Positions 37,000-48,630 of a DNA stretch of 64,000 nt are shown in pieces. How positions within the stretch are numbered: the first letter of the stretch is position 1; every line of letters starts with the position of its first letter. This DNA comes from Ehretia macrophylla. Taxonomy: Eukaryota > Streptophyta > Magnoliopsida > Boraginales > Ehretiaceae. Under the pieces are notes generated by a model, which did not search any database, was not told the DNA's origin, and saw nothing but the letters and a program-made list of their open reading frames with translations. The translations under genes and the position numbers were made by a program. The stretch spans positions 94,608,850 through 94,672,849 of the forward strand of contig CM075770.1 in assembly GCA_037974665.1 (NCBI GenBank), read 5' to 3'.

Positions 37000-38614
37000 C
37001 TTAGATGATTTTTTTTTTCTTCCTGTCGCGGCTGCCACAATCCTTTCTTGTTTATTTTTTTTTTCTCTTCTTGCTTTCTCTCTGCCCGACGGTAGTGGTG
37101 TAGTGGGAGATGAAAGGTTATTTTTTGATTGTTGGTGAAGTGTGTGTGTGTGAGGCGTGTGAGAGGTGAAAAAAAATCAGAGTGATTTGGTAGGTTGTGT
37201 GGTCCTGCGCGTGAGAGTACGTGAAAGTGGGTGAGATACAAGAATTGTGTGGCTAGGTTTATTTCATTATTTATTTATTTATTTTATTTCTCTTTAATAT
37301 TTAAATATACATACTCATTTTAAAATATGTGATTATAACCCTCAAAGTCAAACAAACGAGGGTTAAAAGATCAGGTGGTCATAGTAACTCGCTCAGTCCC
37401 GGCCCGACTTTGCACTCAACTAAAGACAATCGATTAAACAAAATACCTAAGATAATTTTAGATAACAATATAATATATAAAAATAATTATCCCAGAGTCA
37501 ATTATTCCTCAAATTAATTAAATGCAATTAACAAGAATAATATTCTATCAGTTGTTCCATGTAATTCAATTAATTGCAACTCAAATATCTAAAGGGTAAA
37601 ATAATAACAATATAATCATTCTCACATTCGGGACTTCACACTAAATTAGCAATTTAAATTAATTAAAATATTCACAAGGTGACTTTTAGTAAATAAAATA
37701 CTAAAATAACAAAATAATTATTCTCGGCAAGTTGATTAATTACAGTTAAAATAATTACAATAATGAAATATTAACTAATTGTTTCTCATAAAATAATAAA
37801 GTAATTGTTTCATGAAATTTCATTACTTAATTTAATAATTATAGATAATAATGATAAGTAAAATTTCGGATTAAAAATCTAATTAAAATGCAATTTAGTA
37901 AAATAAATATGCAATTTCTAATTAAAAATCTATATGCCAGGTCTGGGCGTCACACCCACTTCTGATATGGCCTTAGATACGTAAGTAACGAGATTAATGG
38001 ATTATCGATCCTCGGGATAGAGATGTTAGTACAACCTAACGGTATCCACCCGAGTATCGAAACCACAATTAATCTTTTACTTACGTAACTCAGAGGTATT
38101 GGTACAACAAAACTATACTCGTCTGAGATAGTCTCGTATTACCACTGGTTTACAAAATCGAGCGTATATGTACTTTCAACTAACTATAACATAATTACAA
38201 GTATACGTATAATTAATCAAATAATACTTCAAGAATAAAAAAATATGAGATTTTAATAAATCTGAATCAAATCATATGTACAATAATATTCTCACACGTA
38301 CCACCTCAAATCTCGGGTCTAATATGCCATGTTAGGAATTAAATTACAGGAAATCATTACGTTACTGAAATAAAATTATTTATCATGTTGCACAGATTTC
38401 GGTTGATCAGTATGACTTCAGTGTAATTATGGCTCAAAAGACCCTTAACTCGGGATTCATAACTTCACACACACTAAATAGTAACTAAAACACTCAAAGA
38501 AATTACTCACACATAAGAACAAAATCTAAGAAATGAATGGTGTCTAAATGAAATGGAGAAGGGGGTATTTATAGAAGAAAATTAGTTACCATTTGGAGGT
38601 TACTATTTATACAG

Positions 38615-38752
38615 TGATGTCAGCGCCTGTGTCGTGTCTGTGTCATCAATGATATCAGCACCTAGGTCACGACTGTGTTAGCATGATATAAGCGTCTGCG
38701 TCACGACTGTGTCAGCATAATGTAAGTGCCTGGGTCAGCACTTATGACATGC
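38615..38752 (-). repeat. Tandem repeat of about 34 bases in the U3 of the C LTR
   Basis: Four diverged units start TGATGTCAGCG, TGATATCAGCA, TGATATAAGCG and TAATGTAAGTG, each with a CTGxGTC and CGACTGTGT core. Position about 45-180 bases upstream of the TATA box suggests enhancer-like repeats, as is common in plant LTRs. Confidence 0.7.
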
Positions 38753-39103
38753 ATGTTTACTGTTCAGGAGTTGAAAGTTACAATTCATGCGTTGACCGTT
38801 GACTTTGACTTTGACCAAAAGTTGACCAAGGCTACTTTAATGTTTTTCGGTGTCTTAGGTCCGTTTCTGCACTCCATTTGGCCAAATTCAATCTCGATTT
38901 GCTCATGTCAAGGTCTTCTACCTTTTTCCTTTAGTGTTCTCCGAAAATTGCTCCAAATATTAGCGTTTGACATTATTTTCTCCATTTCTCCTTCAAAACC
39001 TACATTGCACTAAATTTGTATCAAATATTTAGTTTAAGCTTACAATAATAGTACAATCGTACTAGATATAATGGGTTAAAATATGAAAAATATGGATTTA
39101 TCA

Positions 39104-40240
39104 GTCCATTTATGGACTTAAACAAACATCTAAGGCATAGAACATTCGGTTCAACAAAGCAGTCAAAGCTTTCGATTTTGAGCAGAACGTTGATGAACCA
39201 TGCATGTCCAAGAAAATGGATAGGCACGCTGTTGCATTTCTTTTCCTTTATGTGGATAACATCCTATTAATTGGGGATGATGTAGGGATGTTGACATCCA
39301 TAAAGATTTGGCTTTCTTCTCAATTTCAAATAAAGCACTTAGGAAAAGCTAGTTATGTTATGGGAATCAAACTCCTGCAAGATTGTAAGAACAAGGTACT
39401 AGCATCATCCCAAGCTGCATATGTTGAGAAGATGTTGGTCAAGTTTAACATGCTAAACTCCAAGAAGGGTTTGTTGCCCTCTAAGCATGGAGTTCCACTT
39501 TCTCAAGATCAGTGTCCTAAAACTCCTGATGAGGAAGAGAGCATGAGACAAATTCTATATGCGTTAGCAGTTGGCAGTCTTATGTACGCCATGTTATGTA
39601 CTAGACCAGATATTTGCTTTTCCATTAGCATGGTTAGCCGATATCAGTCAAACCCAGGACAAGCTCACTAGGTAGCAGTCAAACATATATTCAAATATCT
39701 TCGGAGAACAAAGGATTATATGTTGGTCAACTGAGCTGAGGATCTTACTCCGCTAGCATACACAGATTCAGACTTCTAGTCTGATACGGATTCTAGGAGA
39801 TCTATTTCTGGATTCATTTTCACCCTGTTAGGAGGTACAATTTCTTGGAGAAGTCTGAAACAAACGTGCATCGTAGATTCTACCATGGAAGTTGAATATG
39901 TGGCGGCGTCATTGGCTACTAAAGAAGCTATCTAGTTGAAGAAGTTCCTATTAGAGTTAGGAGTGGTACCTGCCGTAGATAAACCCATAGTCATATACTG
40001 TGATAACAGTGGTGCGGTAGCACAAAGTAAAGAGCCACATAACCATAGGAAAGACAAATACATTGAGAGAAAATATCACTTGATCCGTGAGTTTATCCAT
40101 AGATGAGATATAGTGGTAGATAAGATTACCTCTGCGAATAACTTAGCAGATCCTTTTATTATGACTCTTACAGAAATGGTCTTTTCAGTACATGTTGACT
40201 CGATGGGAGTTAAGTTGTTAGGTTACTTAGCCTAGTGCTC
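39104..40240 (+). pseudogene. Element E RT end and RNase H
   Basis: Immediately after element C the frame reads SIYGLKQTSKA, then AVKAFDFEQNVDEPCM, LFLYVDNILLIGDD, LGKASYVMGIKLLQD, YALAVGSLMYAMLCTRPDI. RNase H follows with LAYTDSDF, RSISGFIFTLLGGTISW, EVEYVAASLATKEAI and HLIREFIHR. The catalytic box YVDD has become YVDN (G to A). RNase H has a stop in place of Trp in EAIWLKK. The 155-codon open part is 39204-39671. Copia order (RNase H last) is confirmed by the LTR that follows. Confidence 0.9.
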
Positions 40241-40259
40241 TTTTGCGTAAGTGGGAGTC

Positions 40260-42301
40260 TGTTGGGAATGGAATATGTCCAAAAAACCACTAGTACCTTT
40301 CCATCAATGTATATGAATATTTGCAATGAATAATTGAATGTCATCTTATTTTATGAGCATATTTCTCTCTTGTGTGGTTGACTTATAAATGTATATGAAA
40401 GGTCCTTACTTCAAGTGTTGACTTAGGTACATGTTGGTTACGTACAAAATGTCTAAGTCATGGTTAATTGTCAAGTAGAACTATCTAGTCCATAACTAAG
40501 TAGTAGAGCTGGGCACTCTGCTATGGTAGAAGTTATTATGAATAAGTTCCCTTTATAGTAAGGTAATTTGCCTTGATCATGGATAGGGTTCCACACTTGT
40601 TTTATTTATGCATATGTATGTATTGGTCGGGCCACCGTGGGTGTGATACTCTAAATAAGTACTATCGAAGAAAGTGGTCACCTATACGTACTAGCTTCTA
40701 AGTGGGCCAGTGCTCTTAATCTTAAGCGTATGTGGATGAACTGACGAAGTCAAGTTCTTGCACTTTGAGTCACAATAGGTGAGATCTTATATATGGGTCA
40801 ATAGCTTTGTGATTTGGGTGTCTGGACTTGGGTAGAAGGGACATGCATATGCAGTAAAGAATCTATACAATAATCACTCCCTTAGAATAATCCAGGTTGA
40901 TCGTCCTAAATCTATGCATAGTAGTACAGCTTGTTGTACTGGTTGTTACACTTATGGGTAGCTCCCAAGTATAAGTGGATAACTTCCGAAAGATAGTTAG
41001 ATTATGGGTTAGAGGTTCTATCGAGAACAAAATATAGTCAAAGATGTGATAGTACACTTGGTAAACCTGTCTTGACTATGAGTGAGTATAGATGGGCGAT
41101 TTAGTCATTATTGCTTAGTTTGTCTAAAGACTGATCGTCATATATTATTGACTAACTTCGGTTTATACAATAATTATCTAGGAGTGCAACCATAGTCTTT
41201 TAGTGGAATAGACTAAGGTTAAAATGTAAAATATTGCTAAGAAACTAGCGAGAATATTTTAGTCATTTTTAGTGGAAGGATAATTATGTCTTTGGTCTCT
41301 CTTCTAGTCATTTACCTTATAAGTATATTTACTAAAATAAAGAATTACTAAATTGAGAAAGGATTTAATACGTTGACGATTAGAAATCATAAATAGACGT
41401 TCCTATTTGTGGAAGAAGTTTTCTATTTTGATTATTGGCTGAATTTTGAATTAAATAATTAATTGAATTCTAAAGGCTACTAAATATTTAAGATAATTTT
41501 TTCATAATTGGAGAAATGTTCTATTCTTAAATAGTAGACTAGATTTGGATTTTGGAAATTAATTAGAATTAATTAATTAACTGGATAGAGCATGTGGGTT
41601 GAACCATAGCCATAGCACGCGAGCCTAGGCTTGGACGTGTGGGGCTAGGCGCCAATCCCTAAGGTAGGATACCTAGGATAGTGTGAATGCAATGTGGAAG
41701 GATTTTCCATTATATTTTGAAATTATTGAATAATTCAAAGTCCTAATCCTTTGCTTCTTTAGATTCTGATTAAGACAGAACTACCTTGTATATTTTCACC
41801 TATATAAAGGCCCTTATCCCAAGCTCTACAATTGCACCGTCTCCTTTAAGATATCTCTCTCTTACGAGTAAGCTTCAACTCTTTGAAGAAACTCGAATAG
41901 TTTTTCTTTTAGTTTAGTTTAGCAAGATCAAGTCCCACAACTTGATCAACACTTAAGCTAGGATTTGAGATAGAGGGGAAGATCAAAGTTGAGGAGTGGA
42001 AGTAGTGCTTTGGGCTTGTGAGGCATCCTCTTTAGCAAATGTGAAGTTTTTTCTGTCGTTCTTCGCGATAAAGGTATTTCTGAAAACTTTATTTGCTTTC
42101 ATAATTAAACTATGAACTATTTAGATGTTCAAGTAGTATTTCATATTTTATTCGTTTTAAAGATCCATTCACAAATGGTTCCGCCTTATTCTTGTAATCA
42201 TCGAATTTGATTCATGTGATGTAATGTTTACCTTAAAATATATGGTTCCATATGTTTGTAAGTATGTAGATAACTACTTTTGTTGTAATCCGTGGGATCC
42301 A
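40260..42301 (+). repeat. 3' LTR of element E
   Basis: It starts TGTTGGGAATGG right after the tract AAGTGGGAGTC. Bases 40260-40985 align with the reverse complement of 61934-62670 (element G). A TATA box TATATAAAGG lies at 41801-41810, followed by a CT-rich probable start region. The end is set tentatively at CCGTGGGATCCA. Confidence 0.7.
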
Positions 42302-43545
42302 TTACTAGAATATCGGAGTCAGTTCCGAATGAAACTCTCCGAAGTAACTATCTAGGAATTTGGGGTTTCTCCTACTACAACGTAGCTTTGTCTATGCATA
42401 AAAACTAGATTATTGTTTATCTACAACCTTTATAATGCCAAGGGAATCTAAAACTCTTAGTTTTAGAACTACATCTAAGTGTGGTTATTGTAAGATTCAT
42501 ACAACATATCTCCACGTACTTAGCTTGGATACTACACAACATCCTTTGTTCCTTGGTATTATAGAATATTCCTTACATTGTATCATTTGGATAACTCATG
42601 CAATAGTATATGTCAGATCTTGGTTTATTATTTCTTAGCATAGCTATCCAGTATATAGGTTGGACAACCCCTAGGTTCTGGCCCTCTCCATAGTGCTAAG
42701 GTGCTTTATGTACTGATTCAAATAGAACCGAGATTGACATGCATAATCTTTTATTTCACTTGAAAATTCCAAAAAGAATATTAACAAAGATTTAAGAGAC
42801 ACCTATGGATCTTACTATATTCAGCAGAGTACAATTGTTCCCCTCTGACATACCACTTTACTTTCGTAAATCCAGTGTAGTCACTTGAGTCACAACTAAG
42901 TAGTTCTTTGAGCATACCTCAGAGATATACACTTTCATGATCAATTTGAAATACTATGACTCGTATACCTAGTGTCGCTCCGTCTAAGCCTCAAACGCTT
43001 AGCCTTGCATCATAAGGTACAAAGTCAAAACTTCTAATGATCATCCATGAAAGTCATGAGTATCTACTAATAAACCGGTTTTCTCATTAAACTACACTTA
43101 TGTGTACCAAGCTTAACATGTTATTTGTCCTTGCTATTAAGTGGAAAACAACCTTTCGATCATTTTCTACGAGGCAAGATCCTAACTGAGCCCATAGTTC
43201 AAGATCTAATGAGTCCAAGAACTCATTCTTGACTATTCTCTCAATTAGCATAGAAGACAAATTAATAGACTTCTTTTGTAGGAGATTTTCAACTCAGTAA
43301 CATGTAGTGGAGTAATAATAAAACACCATGTATTAATCCCAGTACTAATTATTGTACTATTCTAACTAATATAAAACATTAGTATGTTCATGAAAGAATA
43401 AACAATAATTTGCGATACTGAAAACTAATTTCATCACTTGTCCTAAAATACATATTATTCTAATCAATAAGAATAAACTAATTACTCCCACTGTTCTGGC
43501 CCATTCCTTGCATAGCAAAATACTTCTATCCAGCCTCCTCATTAC
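42302..43545 (-). other. Degenerate copia internal sequence (element F) and unassigned DNA
   Basis: Minus-strand translation shows only scattered copia-like phrases between about 42650 and 43545, downstream of the F protease, with many stops. For 42302-42650 nothing is recognised; the boundary between E and F lies somewhere here. Confidence 0.4.
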
Positions 43546-44340
43546 CTAAAACCCCAACAATAATATGTAGTAGTGATTAGTAGTGCCTGAGTCTACCATA
43601 GTAGATTCTACCAATAAGTATGTTTTATATTCAAAGAATAATAGAAATACCTGATTTGCCCTAGCAAGGTACCGAGGACAATCCTGCTTCCAGTGTCTTT
43701 TTTGTTTGCACTTGAAACATTTGCCTTTGGGCTTTCCATTAGCATTCATTTTCTTTGCACTTAGCTATTCAACAAACTGCTTAGGTTGTTACTTTACCTC
43801 TTCTTCCTTTACTTCCTGAAAATCCTCCAACAACTTTGACGTTGTTTTGCTCAATCTATTCATGAGGTATTCGAGCCTGTATTGAGCATAAGATTTAGGG
43901 AGTTTCCGAAGGATCATTTCTACTTTACTTGAGGGACTAATTTTACCTCCAAGGATCCTGGCAATAGAAATATCCAGCATCATCTGGTGCACATGCACCT
44001 TGAAGCATGTTTCTTCAGCCATCCTTGTTGCCATCACATCACTCACAATTTCCAAAGATGTCAACATATAAAAGACTGTTTTTATGCCCTCGTACTGAGA
44101 CAGTAGAATATCAGACATGGAATTCAACATAATGTTTATAGCATTGGCATCAGCCTCCTTCCAATGATCCTCTACTTCTCGTCAATCTAAAGTTGAACGT
44201 GGATAATATCCAGGACAAGGTTGATCTAAGACATACTTGCATTTTTCTACTTCGAGTACTATGTCTAGGTCGTACACCTAGCTTTTGAAATTATACCTAG
44301 TCAAATGTTCATAAAGAGATAATGGGCTTTAAAGGAACCT
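43546..44340 (-). pseudogene. Element F gag and protease start
   Basis: Gag-like sequence from about 44300 (EVEKCKYVLDQPCP, then WKEADANAINIMLNSMSD) continues open from 44130 to 43789 with LEIVSDVMATRMAEETCF and MILRKLPKSYAQYRLEYLMN. After a stop the zinc knuckle CFKCKQKRHWKQDC follows (43749-43546; the usual Gly before His is Arg), then protease MVDSGTTNH with the catalytic Asp-Ser-Gly. This is the usual copia arrangement. Confidence 0.85.
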
Positions 44341-46192
44341 ACGTTTTTTGACACCTCTGGATATTTTAAACAAACAATTATATATCAGTAAATGAGCAAT
44401 TATATCACAATGCATGCATATGAGAATGACAGTTAAAAGGAAAGCATGACATTCATAATCTTTCAACATATAGTTTTTTTTATTTTAGTAGTTGAACCCT
44501 TTAAACTACTTAGATGTCTCAGTGTCTTAATCCTACTCACAACATTCCACCGAAAGGGTGGCCATGTTACAATTTTGATTAAGTTAAGTTACACTTATTT
44601 GAAATATCACCATCTAAATTGCAGCCCATTCGATAATATTCCAATCACTGATTGGTTTGGCTTCATTAAAGAAATAACAAGAACTCCGAAGAGAGGATAC
44701 TATCTTTTAATGTCAAGTGTTTTAACCGTTTTTTCCGTGAGATCTTTTCACATAGAATATTGTTGATTTGAGCCCACCGAAGGGCAGTTAACACTTTAAT
44801 CAATATTCTATGAAGTAATCTTTGACAAAAAAACCCCACCGAAATGGTGGTTGCTCTTATCAACATTTCGATTGAAACTCATTCTAGTCTATCTTACCAT
44901 AACTTATTTGAAGACTACCCTCCAAGGGAATGCCCACACGCGGGTGAGCTTAGATAGCCTCCCACTACTAGCATAGACCAAAACAGGAAGCCATGGTGTT
45001 CTTTCCATATCCTCTCTCCCACTTGATCTTTTATAACTAAGGGTTTTTGCTTGAAATTCGCCTTAAGTTTTAAATCTAAGCAAGTGCGATCCTTAAATCC
45101 TTGCTTTTAAAGCTTTACTTTTAATTGCAATAGTTACATACCTATTCGGGATTAATTAAGGGTACTTAGGTATCTAGTTAATATTTGGCTTCTAGGGCAT
45201 ATCCCTAACCAATTATGAAATCGATAACTTCAAATTATGTTGATCTAAGTGTAGATTCAATTAGTCATCAACTAGTCATACCTAGTTAAGATTTTCTAGG
45301 ATTTTGCCATTTTTAAATCCTAATGATTGGCCATGCTACTAGCTATTTCATATCTATACATACATTCAAAATAAAACATCATACACAAATTTGAAAAGTA
45401 AAGACATTCATCCAAACACCACGACCCTTTCCTTCATGGTTTCCTATACTTTCTATTTTGGGAAATATAAGTTACCATTCTCAGAGCTTTCCATTTTAGG
45501 AATGAGGATCTTATCCTAATCTTGATCAAGACTCCTTCTCTCATCAAAATCTCCAAGAGTCCTTGTGGATAACAAAACCGCACAATGTTGGACTCTTTGC
45601 TTTGGATGAGCCACCACGAGTCCTTATGTCAACGGAACTCCTCATCCACCACATGCCACCCCTCTACCACCCTTTGAGGGTCTGAACAGCCATGAAAATG
45701 CCTCGAAACCACCACTGGTTGCTCGATAAAAACATAAAAAACAGTTCGCAAAAGTTCTACACTGCTTCCTTGACTTGGCTCGTGTGATTCTTGGTATGTA
45801 TATGCATATGTGTAACAGAATTGCAAAATACAAAAAACCTATCTATTATATATGGTCCTATGCTTCATAATGAAGCTTACATTCAGCTCTACAAATTAAT
45901 TTAAATATTACAAACGGATTGGATAAACCACCAATCCAATAATCATACATTAAATCACTAAAGCTGAAAAATTAGAACCATAACATTATCATGCATTGTA
46001 ACCATCAAGGAAGGGTTATTATGGGCTGCAAAACAAGGGTTAGTAACCTTATTTATCATGCAATAATCCCACATATTTATAGCACACAAAATCAGTCGGC
46101 GATTAAGCCTAAATAGTTCGCCAATCAATGGACATTTCTAGCGATTTCCAGAAATTCTAATCCTATGTTTTAACATGTATTGCATTTGGCGT
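44341..46192 (-). other. Leader between PBS and gag of element F
   Basis: No coding region is recognised in this stretch of about 1.85 kb. It contains three small hairpins sharing a CACCGAA loop sequence: CCACCGAAAGGGTGG at 44547-44561, GCCCACCGAAGGGC at 44773-44786 and CCACCGAAATGGTGG at 44836-44850. Confidence 0.6.
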
Positions 46193-46205
46193 GGCTCTGA
46201 TACTA
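46193..46205 (-). other. Primer binding site of element F
   Basis: The minus strand reads TAGTATCAGAGCC, one base from TGGTATCAGAGCC complementary to initiator methionine tRNA, two bases inside the LTR end. Confidence 0.8.
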
Positions 46206-46207
46206 CT

Positions 46208-48071
46208 TGATGGTTATTACCTTGGATCTACAGGATAGATTACTAATGATTTTAAGCATTAAAATGAAAATCTATGACATCGTAAGCAATAAGAACCGAA
46301 AACCAAGCATATACATTCAAAACATACTAGCACACATGCATTAAACGCTATTTAAAATTTGCGGACAGATTTGATTACCTTTAGTGTTGGCTTTAAAACT
46401 CAACACTACACGATGATTCTCACCATGTTAGACTGCAAAGACCAGATACCATTCCCCTTAGCTATCCTTGGCCGAGAATGTCACACCAATGGAAGAAGAA
46501 ACTCGCGACTCCAAGGAGAAGATCCAATTGATCTTCTCTTCAATTCTAATTCCAAGTTTTGGTAGTATTCGTTGTGGGACGAATTTCTCTACCCTTTTTT
46601 CCTCTCTATAGCCATGTATCCTCTCACACAAGAAGAATAATCATCATTTTTTTCCTTAGTTGGTCATGTATATGCTTACAAGAGTCCTATATGACTCATA
46701 TGACTTAGGTAGACTAGGATAGATAGGAGTTTTACTTGCACATAATAATGTATCTAGACTAGAAAGTGTCCATATTATTGATGCATGAAAAATTGGTAGA
46801 TAATTCTGAATATTATCTCTTAATATCTTTTATGAATTTCATATTTTCAAATGAATGAATAGAAATTCATAAAATCAAGAGTCCCAAAATATCATCTAGC
46901 CTACAATCCTATCTTCTAACTTCTTAATCTAATCACAGGACTTCCTCTTGCCAAACACGCACTCCATACGCCATTCATAGAGAAAATGAATGTGTACTTA
47001 CCAATATGGAAATTAGCTAGAAGATGGACCAAAAGACATATTCTCCCTAGCTCTAATATGACAAAAATACCCCTGCTAGACCCTAGCTGCATTTTATTCA
47101 TTTTAACCCTAGCTCATTCCACTAAAGAGCTATGATTACACTCTAGAATGAATATTGATTCCCTAGAAGCTAGTCAAATGAGGTTTGACCATTGTCTTTG
47201 ACCTACTAAGTGAAATGATCAAAATGCCCTTCTATGTAGAACCCGTAATCAATACTAGGTCTTAACCTTGTACTATCAACCTTTCTCGATTACTTATATA
47301 CTTTGTGTCTTTAATCATCCAATAATCATCATCTAAATATTATTCTTTTGATCTAAGGAGCGACCCATAAGTTGAATATCTAAATATAGTCTCGATTGAC
47401 TATATTACAAAGTACTTAGGTTCAGATGATTAATAGGATGTCACAAAGGGGTTATAACCCACCAACTAAGATAGTATAGAGCGTCTTGACACATATGCAT
47501 ATGCCAACTAGTCAAGTCCATGTATCCAAAACACCGAGTTGTTGACCCATACAAGATCTTACCCACAGTGAATCAAAACACTTGTCTTTGAGTTCATTGG
47601 TCATCCACATATGCTCAAGAACTAGATCATTGGTCTCTTAGCAGCTTGAGATGTTTCTGATCTCATACGAATAATAGTACTCTTACAAAGATCACATCCA
47701 CCATGGTCCAATTTAATGCATTCTCATGCACTAATGAGAAAAGTCCTGAAAGCCCTTCTAATGACCAAGGTAGACCACTCTCCAATTAGGAGACTCTCTC
47801 ATTATAACCTTCCATAGTGAAGTGCCCAACATTACTATTCAGTTATGAACCTATAGTTTAGATTCAAGCCTCATGGCATACACCTTTTGTGCGGATCACC
47901 ACGTACCTATGCCATTCACTCAAATCATGGAGCCTTAGCATGCATATATAAAGAGAATATAATGAGAGTGCATATATGCTCATGTATGATGCAATGATTA
48001 TTAATTGTTATAATATCCCTTTACCGAGATGTCTTAGTGCTAGTGGTCTTTAGGGCATACAATTCCCAACA
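46208..48071 (-). repeat. 5' LTR of element F
   Basis: On the minus strand it begins TGTTGGGAATTGTATGCCC and ends ATAACCATCA, 1864 bases. The U3 resembles in phrasing the LTRs of E and G (for example CTAGCAC after the first 25 bases). A possible TATA box (minus TATATAAG) lies near 47290. Confidence 0.82.
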
Positions 48072-48238
48072 CCTATCACCTAGTCATGAGGTCTGACTAA
48101 TTGATTGGAGGTCATGTCAAGATGTTGAAATCGGGGAGAGCCGAACTCTCTGAACTTTGCTTAAGACCTTCCCCTTTCTTCATTCACTTGGTTGGTCCCT
48201 CTTATATGAGATCAAGTCGATTATTTTATCCTATATCA
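48072..48238 (+). repeat. Left LTR fragment of element I
   Basis: It shares with 51251-51398 the run from CACCTAGTCATGAGGTCTGAC to the end CATATCA/TATATCA, and carries about 19 extra bases near 48118-48136. Confidence 0.8.
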
Positions 48239-48630
48239 ATTGCCCTTCAATTTCTTAAGCTCAATATAGGGTTAGGGAATCGCTTCATAAATGTGTTGTA
48301 AATCTATTAGCGCGTTCCCCCATAACTGCTACTTGACATAAATGAATGAAAAATACCTGGTTAGGACATGGCCACATGGAACCTATTGATTAGAGCATCG
48401 TAGGATGAATGTTCCTTCACCACCCTAGAAAATCTAGGCCATTAATTTTTCCGCTTAAGAATTTGTCTATAAATAGCCCTTCTTTGAAATAAAACCCATT
48501 AAAAACTTTGGTACTTTCTTCCTTTTGGCATTTCTCTTTCTTCCTCAGCACTCTTGGTTCTTCCGAGCTAGCGACTTTCTTCCTTAGGTTATTTTCATTC
48601 CCTAGGCATGTACTACTTTTTTTATTCCCC

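Larger units (their letters stand above)
31670..37954 (-). mobile_element. Solo LTR X (about 3.85 kb without its own insertion)
   Basis: The plus strand begins TATAACACCCC (expected TGTAACACCCC) and ends CTGGGCGTCACA. CCCAC stands on both sides (31665-31669 and 37955-37959), a perfect 5-base target duplication. The ends resemble LTRs of B, Y and Z, so it is probably a Tekay/Del-type solo LTR; strand is inferred from that likeness. It contains solo LTR Y. The remaining 35247-37954 holds no coding region, only a 19-base tandem repeat at 36953-36999 and a CT-rich/GT-rich stretch around 37010-37160 like that in the LTRs of B. Confidence 0.65.
16546..39103 (-). mobile_element. Element C: Athila-type gypsy retrotransposon hosting several insertions
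   Basis: This minus-strand element has its 5' LTR at the right (31309-31669 plus 37960-39103, split by X), PBS at 31284-31305, gag (30990-29968 and 23467-23170, split by D), protease, RT, RNase H, integrase, a long 3' region, and the start of its 3' LTR at 16654, which is interrupted by A at 16546. It inserted into the RT gene of copia element E, whose coding sequence resumes at 39104. Five differences in the 109 LTR bases that can be compared suggest a moderately old insertion. Many stops and changed catalytic residues rule out activity. Confidence 0.87.
31309..39103 (-). repeat. 5' LTR of element C, split by solo LTR X
   Basis: The pieces are 31309-31669 and 37960-39103, about 1.5 kb together, close to the LTR length of D. 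The distal end GGATTTATCA at 39094-39103 equals the 3' LTR end at 16654. A TATA box (minus TATAAATACCCCC) lies at about 38565-38574, with a four-copy tandem repeat upstream of it in transcription sense (38615-38752). After 39103 copia E coding sequence begins. Confidence 0.75.
39104..42301 (+). mobile_element. Element E: Ty1/copia retrotransposon, 3' part
   Basis: This is the downstream part of a plus-strand copia element cut by insertion of C in its RT. It has the end of RT, RNase H, a polypurine tract (40249-40259) and a 3' LTR from 40260. The same family recurs on the minus strand at 61.9-64.0 kb (element G). The right limit of the LTR is uncertain; 42301 is the last base of a plausible CA end. 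Confidence 0.8.
42640..48071 (-). mobile_element. Element F: Ty1/copia retrotransposon, 5' part
   Basis: It has the 5' LTR (46208-48071), PBS (46193-46205), leader, gag and protease on the minus strand. Pol would lie to the left but is replaced by E, so E probably inserted into F. The LTR abuts the LTR of element I at 48072, which is cut there, so F inserted into I; CCTAT at 48072-48076 would be one copy of the duplication. Confidence 0.75.
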
